A DNA stretch of 64,000 nt from Halovivax ruber XH-70. Its GTDB lineage: Archaea > Halobacteriota > Halobacteria > Halobacteriales > Natrialbaceae. The notes beneath the pieces were generated by a model. The model searched no databases and was not told the origin of the DNA. It saw only the letters and a list, made by a program, of their open reading frames with translations. The translations under genes were made by a program, and so were the position numbers. This document shows, one piece after another, positions 25,823 to 35,300 of the stretch (the first letter of the stretch is position 1; each line of letters opens with the position of its first letter). Location of the stretch: positions 124,001 to 188,000 of the forward strand of contig NC_019964.1 of assembly GCF_000328525.1 (NCBI RefSeq). The letters run 5' to 3'.

Positions 25823-26932
25823 ATGAGACGACGCACGTTCGTCGGCACGATCGGCGGCGGGACGCTCGCAGGGGTCGCTGGCTGCCTCACACGCGACGGC
25901 AGTGAGTCGCCGAGTTCGGGGGACGAACTGTCGGGTTCCCCGGAGTCGGGAACGATCACGGTCGCCACGTACGACTCGATGATCGACGGGACCGATCCGG
26001 CGGGAACCTGGCTGAAGGAGGCGTTCGAGGAGGCCCACTCAGACGCCACCCTCGAGTGGACGACGGCGGAGAACGGACTCAATCACTACATCCAGCGTGA
26101 AGCCCAGGATGCCTCGCTCGAGGCAGACGTCTATCTGGGGGTCAACGTCGACGACCTGGCCCGCATCGACGACCAACTCGGCGACGGCGGGCTCTTTCTC
26201 GAACTCGCCGACGACCGACTCGACCGGACCGATCGTATCCGCGACGGCCTGGCGATGGGTGACCCGCACGGCCGGGTTCGTCCGTTCGACACCGGGTACA
26301 TCAGCCTGGTCTACGACGAGACCGTCGTCGATGCACCCGAGACGTTCGACGACCTGCTTGACCCCGCCTACGAGGGGACGCTCCTCGCCCAGAACGCCCA
26401 GACGTCGGACCCGGGCCAGGCGTTCTTGCTGTGGACGATCGATGCGTACGGCGAGGACGACTATCTCGAGTACTGGAACGATCTCGCGGCCAACGACGTC
26501 CGTATCCTCGACGACTGGACCGAATCGTACTACGGAGCGTACATGGAAGAAGAGCGGCCGATGGTGGTCTCGTACTCGACCGACCAGGTGTTCGCGGCCG
26601 CCGAGGGCTACGACATGAGCCGCCACCAGATCGCGTTCCCCGAGGGGCAGGGGTACGCCAACCCCGAGGGTGTCGGCGTCTTCGACCGGGCGTCGAACGC
26701 GGCGCTCGCGCACACGTTCGTCGACTTCCTGCTCTCGAGCGACGCCCAGGCCGAGATCGCCCAGCGCAACGTCCAGTTCCCGGCCGTTGCTGCCGAACAC
26801 GTCGATCTGGCCGATGACTTCGACCAGTACGCCCACGAACCGCCGGAGGCCGTGACGATCGGCTACGACCGACTCCGGGGCAACCTCGACGGCTGGGTCG
26901 AGGAGTGGGCGCGCGACCGGACCGGGCTGTAG
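25823..26932 (+). CDS. thiamine-type ABC transporter substrate-binding lipoprotein
   Basis: 369 residues from ATG 25823, which gives a Tat lipoprotein signal with Arg 2-4 (MRRRTFVG) and lipobox Cys 21 (GVAGC). The mature part matches periplasmic-type thiamine/thiamine-phosphate binding proteins (ITVATYDSMI; EADVYLGVNVDDL; PFDTGYISLVYDE; YSTDQVFAA; FPEGQGYANPEGVGVF). It captures substrate outside the cell for the permease and ATPase encoded next (4 bp and 0 bp away). Iron(III)-binding proteins of the same fold are an alternative, but the overall wording is closer to TbpA/ThiB. Confidence 0.8.
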   Translation: MRRRTFVGTIGGGTLAGVAGCLTRDGSESPSSGDELSGSPESGTITVATYDSMIDGTDPAGTWLKEAFEEAHSDATLEWTTAENGLNHYIQREAQDASLEADVYLGVNVDDLARIDDQLGDGGLFLELADDRLDRTDRIRDGLAMGDPHGRVRPFDTGYISLVYDETVVDAPETFDDLLDPAYEGTLLAQNAQTSDPGQAFLLWTIDAYGEDDYLEYWNDLAANDVRILDDWTESYYGAYMEEERPMVVSYSTDQVFAAAEGYDMSRHQIAFPEGQGYANPEGVGVFDRASNAALAHTFVDFLLSSDAQAEIAQRNVQFPAVAAEHVDLADDFDQYAHEPPEAVTIGYDRLRGNLDGWVEEWARDRTGL

Positions 26933-26936
26933 GGCC

Positions 26937-28886
26937 GTGTCAGACGACGAGCCCCGTCACGACCGGCCGTCCGACACCGCAACCGGCAGGGCCGTGGCCG
27001 ACCGGACTGGAGTCGAGATGGCTCGAACCGAGGCCGTGACTGCCTGGATCGAGCGTCACGCACTGACGTTCCTCGCCCTCGCCACCGCGGCGACCCTCGT
27101 GGTGATGCTGTACGTCCCGGTCGCGATCGTCTTCGCGGAGGCCGTCGTCGATCGTGGCTCGATCGCTTTCGGGTCGTTCGCCGACGTCCTTACCGACCCG
27201 TTCTTCGTCGGCGAGCTGGCGACGATCGCCGCCGATCCGCTGGCGATCCCGGACCATCTCGCGGGGATCTGGGGGTGGCTTACGGCAATTTCGATCTCCG
27301 CGACCGTCGTGACCGTCCCGGGAATCGGCATCTCGATCCCGTGGCTCGCCGTCGACACGCCGAGCCTCCGTCTGGGCCTGTTCGGCTTTACGGCCTACCA
27401 GGCGGCCCTCTCGACACTCGCCAGCCTCGCACTCGGACTTCCGGCTGCGGCCGTCCTCGCGAAATACGACTTCTGGGGCCGCCGAACGATCCGATCGCTG
27501 ACGATCCTCCCGTTCGTCCTCCCTGGCATTCTCGTCGCGGTCGGCTTCTACGCCACGTTCGGCCGGGCGGGAACGATCAACTCCCTTCTCGGCGTCGTTG
27601 GCCTCGGCCCGTATCCGTTCATCGAGTGGAACCCGCTCGCGATCGTGATCGTGGCCCACGCCTTCTACAACGCGCCGCTGATCGCCCGAGTGACGGTCGC
27701 CGCCTGGGAGTCCGTCGACGTCCGGAGCGTCGAGACCGCCCGCAGTCTGGGGGCGAGTCGGCGCCGTGCATTCGTCGACGTCGTCTTCCCGCAACTGCGC
27801 CCGGCGATCCTCGCCGGTGCCCTCCTGACGTTCATCTTCACGTTCATGACGTTCCCGATCGTCCTCGCGCTCGGCGGGCTGGAACTCGCGACCGTCGAGG
27901 TCTGGATCTACGACCGGGTCAGTACCCTCGCCTTCACCGAAGCCGCGACGCTCGCCATCCTCGAGACCGTCATCTCGCTCGGCCTGACCTACGCGTACCT
28001 CCGCTACGAGTCCGCCCAGTCGGGGCTCTCGGCGACCGGCTCTCCGCCCCCACGCGAACGCCTGTTCCCGGACCTGCGGAGCGTCTGTTCGCCACGCCGA
28101 CTGGCGATCGTCGGCTACGGCCTCCTCGCGCTGGTCGTCTTCGTCGGCCCGCTCGCGAGCCTCGTTCTCGGGAGCGTCACCGACGGGAGCGGGTTCACCC
28201 TCCGTCACTACGCGTTCCTGCTCGACCGCCAACTCGAGGGCGAGTCGTTCCAGACGTTGCCGTTTCGCGCCATCGTAAACTCGTTGCTCTTCGGGCTCGC
28301 GACGCTCCTCGTGGCCGTCCCGATGGGTGTCGTCGTCTCCGTGGTGACGACGCGGGCCGGCCGGAGCGGAACGGTCGTCGATACGCTCGCCATGCTTCCC
28401 CTCGCGGTCAGCGGCATCGTCTTCGGGATCGGCCTCCTGCAGGGGCTCGTCTTCGGAATCTCGCTCCCCGGTGGGTGGCGCCTGCAGGTGACCGGGACCG
28501 TGGCGATCGTCGCCGCCCACGCCGTCGCCGCGTACCCGTTCGTCACGCGAACCGTCTCGCCACAACTCGACGACCTCGACCCGGCGCTGGTCGAATCCGC
28601 TCGGGCCCTCGGGGCCTCGCGGGGTCGGGCACTGCTCGACGTCGAACTCCCGCTCGTCGCCTCTGCCATCGTCGCCGGGGCCGCCTTCGCGTTCGCCATC
28701 TCGATCGGCGAATTCTCTTCGACGGTGATTTTGGCGACCGGGAGCGACGCCTACACCATGCCAGTGGCCGTCGAGCGCTACCTCGGCCGGCGATCCGGCC
28801 CCGCCCTCGCCATGGGAACGGTGCTCCTCGCCGTCACCGCAGCCAGCTTCGTCGTCGTCGATCGCGTCGGCGGGAGGTTCGAGTGA
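26937..28886 (+). CDS. ABC transporter permease, fused two-domain (ThiP-like)
   Basis: 649 residues starting at GTG 26937, 4 bp after the binding-protein gene. About twelve hydrophobic segments in two halves; each half contains an EAA loop (ETARSLGASRRRAFVDVV near residue 264 and ESARALGASRGRALLDVE near 552) where the ATPase docks. This fused permease architecture is usual for thiamine and iron importers. Its TGA overlaps the ATG of the ATPase gene, so subunits are made in step. Confidence 0.88.
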   Translation: MSDDEPRHDRPSDTATGRAVADRTGVEMARTEAVTAWIERHALTFLALATAATLVVMLYVPVAIVFAEAVVDRGSIAFGSFADVLTDPFFVGELATIAADPLAIPDHLAGIWGWLTAISISATVVTVPGIGISIPWLAVDTPSLRLGLFGFTAYQAALSTLASLALGLPAAAVLAKYDFWGRRTIRSLTILPFVLPGILVAVGFYATFGRAGTINSLLGVVGLGPYPFIEWNPLAIVIVAHAFYNAPLIARVTVAAWESVDVRSVETARSLGASRRRAFVDVVFPQLRPAILAGALLTFIFTFMTFPIVLALGGLELATVEVWIYDRVSTLAFTEAATLAILETVISLGLTYAYLRYESAQSGLSATGSPPPRERLFPDLRSVCSPRRLAIVGYGLLALVVFVGPLASLVLGSVTDGSGFTLRHYAFLLDRQLEGESFQTLPFRAIVNSLLFGLATLLVAVPMGVVVSVVTTRAGRSGTVVDTLAMLPLAVSGIVFGIGLLQGLVFGISLPGGWRLQVTGTVAIVAAHAVAAYPFVTRTVSPQLDDLDPALVESARALGASRGRALLDVELPLVASAIVAGAAFAFAISIGEFSSTVILATGSDAYTMPVAVERYLGRRSGPALAMGTVLLAVTAASFVVVDRVGGRFE

Positions 28887-29974
28887 TGACCGATCTCCGC
28901 CTCGACGGCGTCTCGAAGCGCTACGACGGGGGAGGGGGAACGTCACCCGACGCGGCCGACGAATCGGGAACGCTCGCCCTGCGCGACGCCGACCTGACGA
29001 TCCGCGACGGCGAGTTCTTCACGCTCGTCGGTCCCTCCGGCTGCGGGAAGACGACCACGTTACGGACGATCGCCGGCTTCGAGGCGCCCACGCACGGGCG
29101 TGTCTCGTTCGACGGGGACGACGTCACTGGCGTTGCCCCCGAACGGCGGGACGTCGGCGTCGTCTTCCAGAGCTACGCGCTCTTTCCGCACATGACCGTC
29201 GCCGAGAACGTCGGCTACGGCCTGCGATTTCGCGATCCGCCTGCAGGCACCTCCCGCGACGACCGAATCGAGCACCTGCTCGACCTCGTCGATCTCGCCG
29301 GGATGGGCGAGCGCGACCCGGCACAGCTCTCCGGCGGACAACAACAGCGTGTGGCCCTCGCCCGTGCGCTCGCGCCGGAACCCTCCTTGCTCCTGCTCGA
29401 CGAACCGATGAGCGCACTGGACGCTCGCCTCCGGGAGTCGCTACGCCGACAGGTGAAACGAATCCAGACCCAGCTCGACATCACGACCGTCTACGTCACC
29501 CACGATCAGTCGGAGGCGCTGGCCATCTCGGACCGCCTCGCCGTCATGAACGCCGGCCGGGTCGAACAGGTTGGCCCGCCACGAGAGATCTACCGGGAAC
29601 CGGCGACGCGCTTCGTCGCCGAGTTCGTCGGCGACAACAACGTCTTCGAGGGCACCGTCGACGAGACGACCGACGATCGGTCACGCGTCACCGTCGACGG
29701 GTGGACGTTTTCCCTCCCGACACTCCCCGACACCGCCGACCGGGTCACGTTCTGTGTCCGGCCGGACGCCCTCTCGCGGGCCGTCGAGCACAATCGCTTC
29801 ACCGTCGCCGTCGAAACGACCGAATTCCTCGGCGAGCGCGTCCGGTGTAACGGTCGATGGAACGGCCGGCCGATCGTGTTGCACGTCGACGACACTATCG
29901 ACGAACGGTCGCCGGACGGCGACCTCACCGTCGGGTTCGAGCCGTCGGCTGCACACGTCGTCGACGTCGAATAA
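28886..29974 (+). CDS. ABC transporter ATP-binding protein (ThiQ/PotA-like)
   Basis: 362 residues. Walker A GPSGCGKTT, signature LSGGQQQRVALARAL, Walker B LLLLDEPMSALDARL, switch His in VTHDQSEAL; then a ~110-residue TOBE-type C-terminal domain. It powers uptake through the permease encoded immediately upstream; start ATG 28886 shares its A with the TGA of the permease. The three genes form a complete importer operon. Substrate assignment (thiamine) rests on the binding protein. Confidence 0.92.
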   Translation: MTDLRLDGVSKRYDGGGGTSPDAADESGTLALRDADLTIRDGEFFTLVGPSGCGKTTTLRTIAGFEAPTHGRVSFDGDDVTGVAPERRDVGVVFQSYALFPHMTVAENVGYGLRFRDPPAGTSRDDRIEHLLDLVDLAGMGERDPAQLSGGQQQRVALARALAPEPSLLLLDEPMSALDARLRESLRRQVKRIQTQLDITTVYVTHDQSEALAISDRLAVMNAGRVEQVGPPREIYREPATRFVAEFVGDNNVFEGTVDETTDDRSRVTVDGWTFSLPTLPDTADRVTFCVRPDALSRAVEHNRFTVAVETTEFLGERVRCNGRWNGRPIVLHVDDTIDERSPDGDLTVGFEPSAAHVVDVE

Positions 29975-30013
29975 GAGTCCACTGTCGCGAACGCCGGCTC
30001 GCGTACCGTCTCG

Positions 30014-30880
30014 CTACTCCCGCGATGGATCCGGTTCGGGGTCGGTCACGAACGCGAGCAGGTCGTCGTCGCTGACGTCGACGCCCTGGCGCCGGAAGAA
30101 CGAGGCCACGTTCGTACAGTCGCGCTCTAAGAACTCGCGGCTGTTGGGGTGGTGGACCGTCACCGCCTGTCCGAGGTCGATGACGATCAGTTGCCCGTCG
30201 TGAAAGACGACGTTGTACTCGCTCAGGTCGCCGTGGACGATCCCCGCCGCGTAGAGGCGGCGCATGTACTCCCGGAGTACCTCGTAGGCCGTCTGTGGGT
30301 TCTCGATCGTGACCTCGCCGAGTCGCCTCGCTCGCCCTGCCTCGTCGCCGATGTACTCCATCACGAGGACGTTTCGCTCGGTCGCGATCGGTTCCGGGAC
30401 GCGGACACCCGCGCGCTCGGCCCGTCGCAGGTTGGCGAACTCCTTTTTCACCCAGGCGAGCACGACGTCTTTCTTCTTGCCGCCCAGCCCCTCGAACCGG
30501 GGGTCGCCCTCCAGATACGACCGCATCTGGCGGAAACTCGAGGCGTTGATGCGGTAGACCTTCACTGCGACCTCGGTGTCGTCGGGACCCAGCGCCTGAT
30601 AGACGTTGGCCTCCTTGCCCGTCGAGATGGGGCCGCCGAAGGCTTCGACGTGGCCGTCCTGGACGAGTTTGTACAGCGCGGCGAACGTCGCGTCGTCGAA
30701 CACCGACTGTTCGACCTTGAACTGGTCGGCGTCGGTCAGGCGCTCGCGGAACTGGCTGAATTTCCGGTCGCGTTTGCGGGCGATCCGGTCGGCCTCCGTC
30801 TCCGAGACGTCGATCTCTTCCCACTCGTCGCCGGGAACTTCGACGGAGTCCGTGTCGACCAGTCCGTACTCGTCTCCCAT
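30014..30880 (-). CDS. rio1: RIO1-type serine kinase/ATPase
   Basis: 288 residues. Hallmarks: GGPISTGKEANVYQA (nucleotide loop), VAVKVYRI (catalytic Lys), GIVHGDLSEYNVVF (catalytic Asp) and LIVIDLGQAV (metal-binding Asp). Archaeal Rio1 works in small ribosomal subunit maturation, probably together with the KH protein found 7 kb away. A TATA-like CTAAAAG (30906-30912) lies about 29 bp upstream on the minus strand, consistent with ATG 30880. Confidence 0.95.
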   Translation of the reverse strand: MGDEYGLVDTDSVEVPGDEWEEIDVSETEADRIARKRDRKFSQFRERLTDADQFKVEQSVFDDATFAALYKLVQDGHVEAFGGPISTGKEANVYQALGPDDTEVAVKVYRINASSFRQMRSYLEGDPRFEGLGGKKKDVVLAWVKKEFANLRRAERAGVRVPEPIATERNVLVMEYIGDEAGRARRLGEVTIENPQTAYEVLREYMRRLYAAGIVHGDLSEYNVVFHDGQLIVIDLGQAVTVHHPNSREFLERDCTNVASFFRRQGVDVSDDDLLAFVTDPEPDPSRE

Positions 30881-30947
30881 TCGATCGTCCTAACCGCCCG
30901 ACGGGCTAAAAGGCTCGGCATTGGCTGGTGGTGGGTCCCCATTCACA

Positions 30948-32081
30948 TCAGGGCGTCAGGCGTTCGACCGACCGCCAGCTGATGCCCTCGGCTGGATCGT
31001 CTGGGTGTGCTGGCTCGTCCGTGACGAGCGCGACCACCATCGTCTTGCGAACGCCGTGGGCCAGCCGGACGTCGAGCGAGAGGTCACGCGGCTCGAAGTC
31101 GTGGGTGCTCGGCACGACCCGGATCAGGTGCTCGGAGTGGCCGAGGTCGTCGACCGTGTCGACGGTCGCGTACGTTCGAAAGTCGGCGCCGAACTTGTAG
31201 CCGGTCTTCGGGACGACGCCGCGTTCCCGAAGCGCGGTGTAGACGCGAAGCCGGCGATCGAACCGGTCGCCTTCGACAGCTCTGCCCCGCTCGCGAACGG
31301 CACCCGGATCCAGGTCGAGCACGCCGACCGACGCGAGGTGGGCCGCTTCGAGCAGCGAGCACTGGATGGTCGGTGTCTCACCGTCGTACTCGCGGCCCTC
31401 CAGTGGCTGGCCGTAGAAGGTTCGTTCGTAGAGTGCCGTCGGTGGGTTCCAGATCACGACGCGGTCTTCGAGCAGGTCGGCGCCGACGCCGGTTTCCGAC
31501 GGGTCCATCCCATCGGTACCGAGTGGGACGAGTCCCGGATCGGTCACCCGGACGCTGTCGCCCGTCACCGTCGGCGTGGCCACCTCGAGGTAGGTAATCT
31601 CGCTCTCTTCGTCGACGACGGCGAGGACGCCGGGTTCGAGCGCCGTCGCTGGGACGTCCGTTCGCTCGCCGAGGACGCGGAGGGCGTATTCGAGTTCGCC
31701 GTCGTTCGGCCCCTTGCCGCGCGGGTAGACGGCGAAGTCGGTGTCGTCGTCGACGCCGTCGAACGCGTCGGGGTCGATCCAGGGCTCACGTGCCGGCGAG
31801 AGGTACAGTCCCCGGGCACGGAGGTCGGCGTAGACGAGGTAGCGGACGGCGAAGTCCACCCCCGGCTCGCGGGCCGTAAAGCCCCGAAAGCCGACTCGCT
31901 CGCCGTCGACGCGGACCCCGTCTATGTTGTCCGTGTAGAGCAGGTGGGCCGCTTCGACGGGGGAGAGGGCGATCTCGTTGCCCGAGAGCGGGTAGCCGTA
32001 GCCACGGGCGTCGTGAAACCGCTGGCGAGCGTCGCCGCCGAGTCGAACGACGTCGCTGTCCAGTTCGCCCTCGAGTGCCAT
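30948..32081 (-). CDS. endA: tRNA-splicing endonuclease, fused two-unit type
   Basis: 377 residues from ATG 32081. Two homologous halves are visible: an N-terminal unit (ALSPVEAAHLLYTDNIDGV) and a C-terminal unit (CSLLEAAHLASVGVLDLD). The catalytic triad residues are in the C-terminal half: Tyr in GYKFGADFRTY, His in SEHLIRVVPSTH and Lys in AHGVRKTMVVAL. The N-terminal half is structural. This is the euryarchaeal fused form that works as a homodimer on bulge-helix-bulge introns of tRNAs. It is divergent from the giant surface gene; the 260-bp gap between them holds the shared box described at 32288. Confidence 0.93.
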   Translation of the reverse strand: MALEGELDSDVVRLGGDARQRFHDARGYGYPLSGNEIALSPVEAAHLLYTDNIDGVRVDGERVGFRGFTAREPGVDFAVRYLVYADLRARGLYLSPAREPWIDPDAFDGVDDDTDFAVYPRGKGPNDGELEYALRVLGERTDVPATALEPGVLAVVDEESEITYLEVATPTVTGDSVRVTDPGLVPLGTDGMDPSETGVGADLLEDRVVIWNPPTALYERTFYGQPLEGREYDGETPTIQCSLLEAAHLASVGVLDLDPGAVRERGRAVEGDRFDRRLRVYTALRERGVVPKTGYKFGADFRTYATVDTVDDLGHSEHLIRVVPSTHDFEPRDLSLDVRLAHGVRKTMVVALVTDEPAHPDDPAEGISWRSVERLTP

Positions 32082-32287
32082 GGGCGTCGTTGAACGCGCT
32101 GGCACAAAGGGGCTACGAATCGACGATTTCGGGCCGTCAGAGCGTGTGTCGGTCGGCGGGTATCTAGACCTGTCGCTTTCTCCTCCGGGTACCAAATATC
32201 TGTCGTTTGACACGGTGGTCGGTCGGTTCTGGGGGACGACCGAATTACGCCGAACGGGTCGAGCGGACTGGCGCTGTCTCACCGGAT

Positions 32288-32326
32288 GAAACGGTGTATC
32301 GACCCGTAACATGAGGTGACTGTCGT
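32288..32326 (+). promoter_or_regulatory. shared upstream element, copy A (giant surface gene)
   Basis: GAAAC (32288-32292), 10 bp, CCCGTAACATGAGG (32303-32316), 6 bp, TCGT (32323-32326). The same arrangement with identical spacings occurs at 44170-44208 (minus strand) and 48241-48279. It ends 15 bp before ATG 32342, where the TATA box of a leaderless gene would lie, and there is no ordinary TATA box. It may therefore be the core promoter or a regulator site replacing it. Confidence 0.7.
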
Positions 32327-32341
32327 GGAAACCGGACGCCA

Positions 32342-35300
32342 ATGTTCGGATCGACACCACGGTGCGAGGGTGGGCCGTCGACGTCTAGAAGGCGGCTCCG
32401 TCTCCTCGGGGTACTGCTCGTGGGCACGCTGGTGCTGGTCGGTGGGATCGGCGGCGCCACGATTGGGGACGGGGCCGCGCTCGATGGGCTCGCGACGGAC
32501 GACGGGTCCCCCACCCCGGCCCACTCTGGCGACTCGACGACAGTCTACGGGACCTGTGAGACGACGGTTACGGACGGATCGTCCGTTCAGGATGCGGTGA
32601 ACGACTCGAGCCCCGGCGAGACGATCTGCGTGGAGGCCGGTGAGTACGCCGAGTCCGTCACGATCGACGTCGAGGGCCTCTCGCTGGTCGCCGCAGACCC
32701 TGTGGATCCGCCGATTCTCAACGGGAGCAGCCTCGAGGAGGGGACGAACGGATTCTCCGTCGATGGCGCCAACGACGTGACCGTATCCGGATTCGAGGTT
32801 CGCGAATTCGCCGGGAACGGCGTGCACGCCATCGAGAGCGACGGACTCGAGGTGACGGACGCTGCGGTACTCGACAACGATCTCGTCGGTGTCCTCGTCA
32901 ACGGATCGGCCGGCGCAACTGTGCGTGGGATCAACGCCACGAACAACGGCTGGGCGGACGACGTTCCGGGAATCCGCCTCTACGAGTCGCCCAACGCACT
33001 CGTCGAGAACAACACGGCGAACAGCAACGCGCGGCAGGGAATCAACGTCTGGGAGCACTCGGACGGTGCCGTCGTCCGGAACAACACGGCGAACGACAAC
33101 GATCGCAGCGGGATCTACGTCCAGGACGCCGACGACGCCGTCATCGAGGATAATACGGCCAATTCCAACGGACTTCGAGCGGTTCACCTGGAGGCGATCA
33201 ACGTTACGTCGATCCAGAACACCACCGTTCGCAACACCGTCGGCGTCTCGAACACTCAGAGCGGCATCCTCGTTCAGGGGGCCGACGGCACCCTTCTCGA
33301 GGGGAACACACTGGAGGACAACGCGCTCGGGTACGACGAGGAATCTCACGGCATCTACGTCACCGATTCGAGCGACGTCGTCGTCATCGAGAACGAGGTC
33401 ACCGAAACGCACACGACGGGGAACTATTTCCACGACGAGTCCGGGGTGGGCGTGTTCGTCGAGAACTCTCCCGACCCACGAATCGAGTCCAACGTCGTCG
33501 ACGCCAATCGGCGGACCGGAATCCAGATTCACGAATCGGCGCGGGCTCACGTCGAGGCAAACGCCCTGGACGACAACAACATCGACCACGACGAGCCGCT
33601 CGACTCCGGTATCACCCTCAGCGGCTCGCCGAACAGCACCGTCGTCGGCAACGTGGTCGAGCGTCACGCGAGCGCGATGCGAATCGGCTCGAACGAGACC
33701 CTCGTCGAAGCGAACACCGTCCGGGACAACGACGACGGTATCAACGTCATCTCGACCGAGACGGGCGTCACGGTCAGGGACAACCTCGTCGAGGAGAACG
33801 TCGGTTCGGATGCGGGCGATGGTCGCGGCATCAGCGTCTTCGGAGTGAGCGACGTGCTCGTCGAGAACAACACAGTGAGAGCGAACACGCTTGGAATCAG
33901 CGCGTCGACGAGCGGTGACCCGATTACGAACGTCACCGTCCGAGAGAACACGGTAAGCAATCACGAGGAGTTCGATACCGGACTGACGCACCAGGCCAAC
34001 GGCATCGCGCTCGGAAGCGTCGTCGGCGCGACCGTCGCGGATAACGTCGTCACCGACAGCGACCGGGAGGGAATCAGGCTCCGGGACGACGTCGACGAGA
34101 TCGCCGTGGCGAACAACTCCGTCACCGGACACGACGTCGACCTCGGAATCGAGGGCGTAACGAACGCGACCATCGTCGAGAACACCTTCGCGTCCGGGCT
34201 GGTGCTCTACGGTGACGACATCGATGAACCCGAACTCGACCACTTCGATCACCAGATTTCGGACAACACGGTCGGCGGCGACCCATTGTACTACGCCGTC
34301 GGCGAAGACGGCGGATCGGTCGAGGGGAGTTACGGCCAGATTGTCCTGATCGACACGACCGACGTGACCGTCGACGATCACGCGTTCTACGGCCCGGCGG
34401 TCGGCGTGCAGGTCGCGCTGAGCGACGGCGTGGCGGTGACGAACACGACCGTCTACGGTGGTGCCAACGGCATTATCGGAACGAACGCGACGGGGTTGAC
34501 CGTGACCGACAGCGCGGTCGTCGGCTCGGGCGACGGTATCTCGCTGCACGGCGACGCGAGCGGAACGACCGTCCTCGGGAGCACCGTCTCGACGACCGAC
34601 CGCGGAATCTTCGTCGCGGAGACTACCGAGGACGTGACGGTATCTCAGAGCGCCTTCCGTGACAACGAGATCGGTCTCGAATCGGACGTATACGATCAGG
34701 CACACAACGCGAGCGCGACTGACAACTGGTGGGGCGACGAGACGGGGCCGAGCGGCGACCGTACCGACCCAGTTACCGGTGTGACGGCCGATGGATCGGG
34801 AGACGAAATTGCCACGCCGGTCAACTACGAGAACGTCGCCTTCGACCCGTGGGAGCCGGACGCCCCGGGCACGTTCTTCGGCGTCGAGATTGACGTCTAC
34901 AACAGTCTCTACGGCGAGGAAGGTGACACGCTCGAAGTGAACGTGACGGTGACCAACCACGGTGACGAAGCGGGCACGCAGACGCTCGCACTCTTCGATC
35001 CGGCGTGGACCGCGCTCGACGAGAAAGCGGTTACACTCGACGCCGGAGAGTCGACCGACGTTGCGCTCTACTGGGAGACCCAGATCGGGGATGCAGACAC
35101 CGAGGAACTCTTCGCCGCGAGCGAGGACTCGATGGATGGCGCCGACTGGGTCTGGCTCGATCCTGCACCCGGCGGATTCGACGTCGCGATCGATTCGACG
35201 AACGCACCGGTAACGGAAGGTGACCCACTCGACGTCCAGGTGACCGTCGAGAACACCGGCGGCGAGGAGTCTACCCAGACGATCGAACTCGAACGGTTCG

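Noticed and set aside
26940-28946. 668-codon minus-strand frame opposite the ABC permease
   Set aside because: Arg/Glu/Asp-rich with no hydrophobic or domain pattern; the plus strand encodes a clear fused permease.
32279-34960. 893-codon minus-strand frame opposite the beta-helix region
   Set aside because: Val/Arg/Asp-rich mirror frame; the plus strand has regular beta-helix repeats and a signal peptide.
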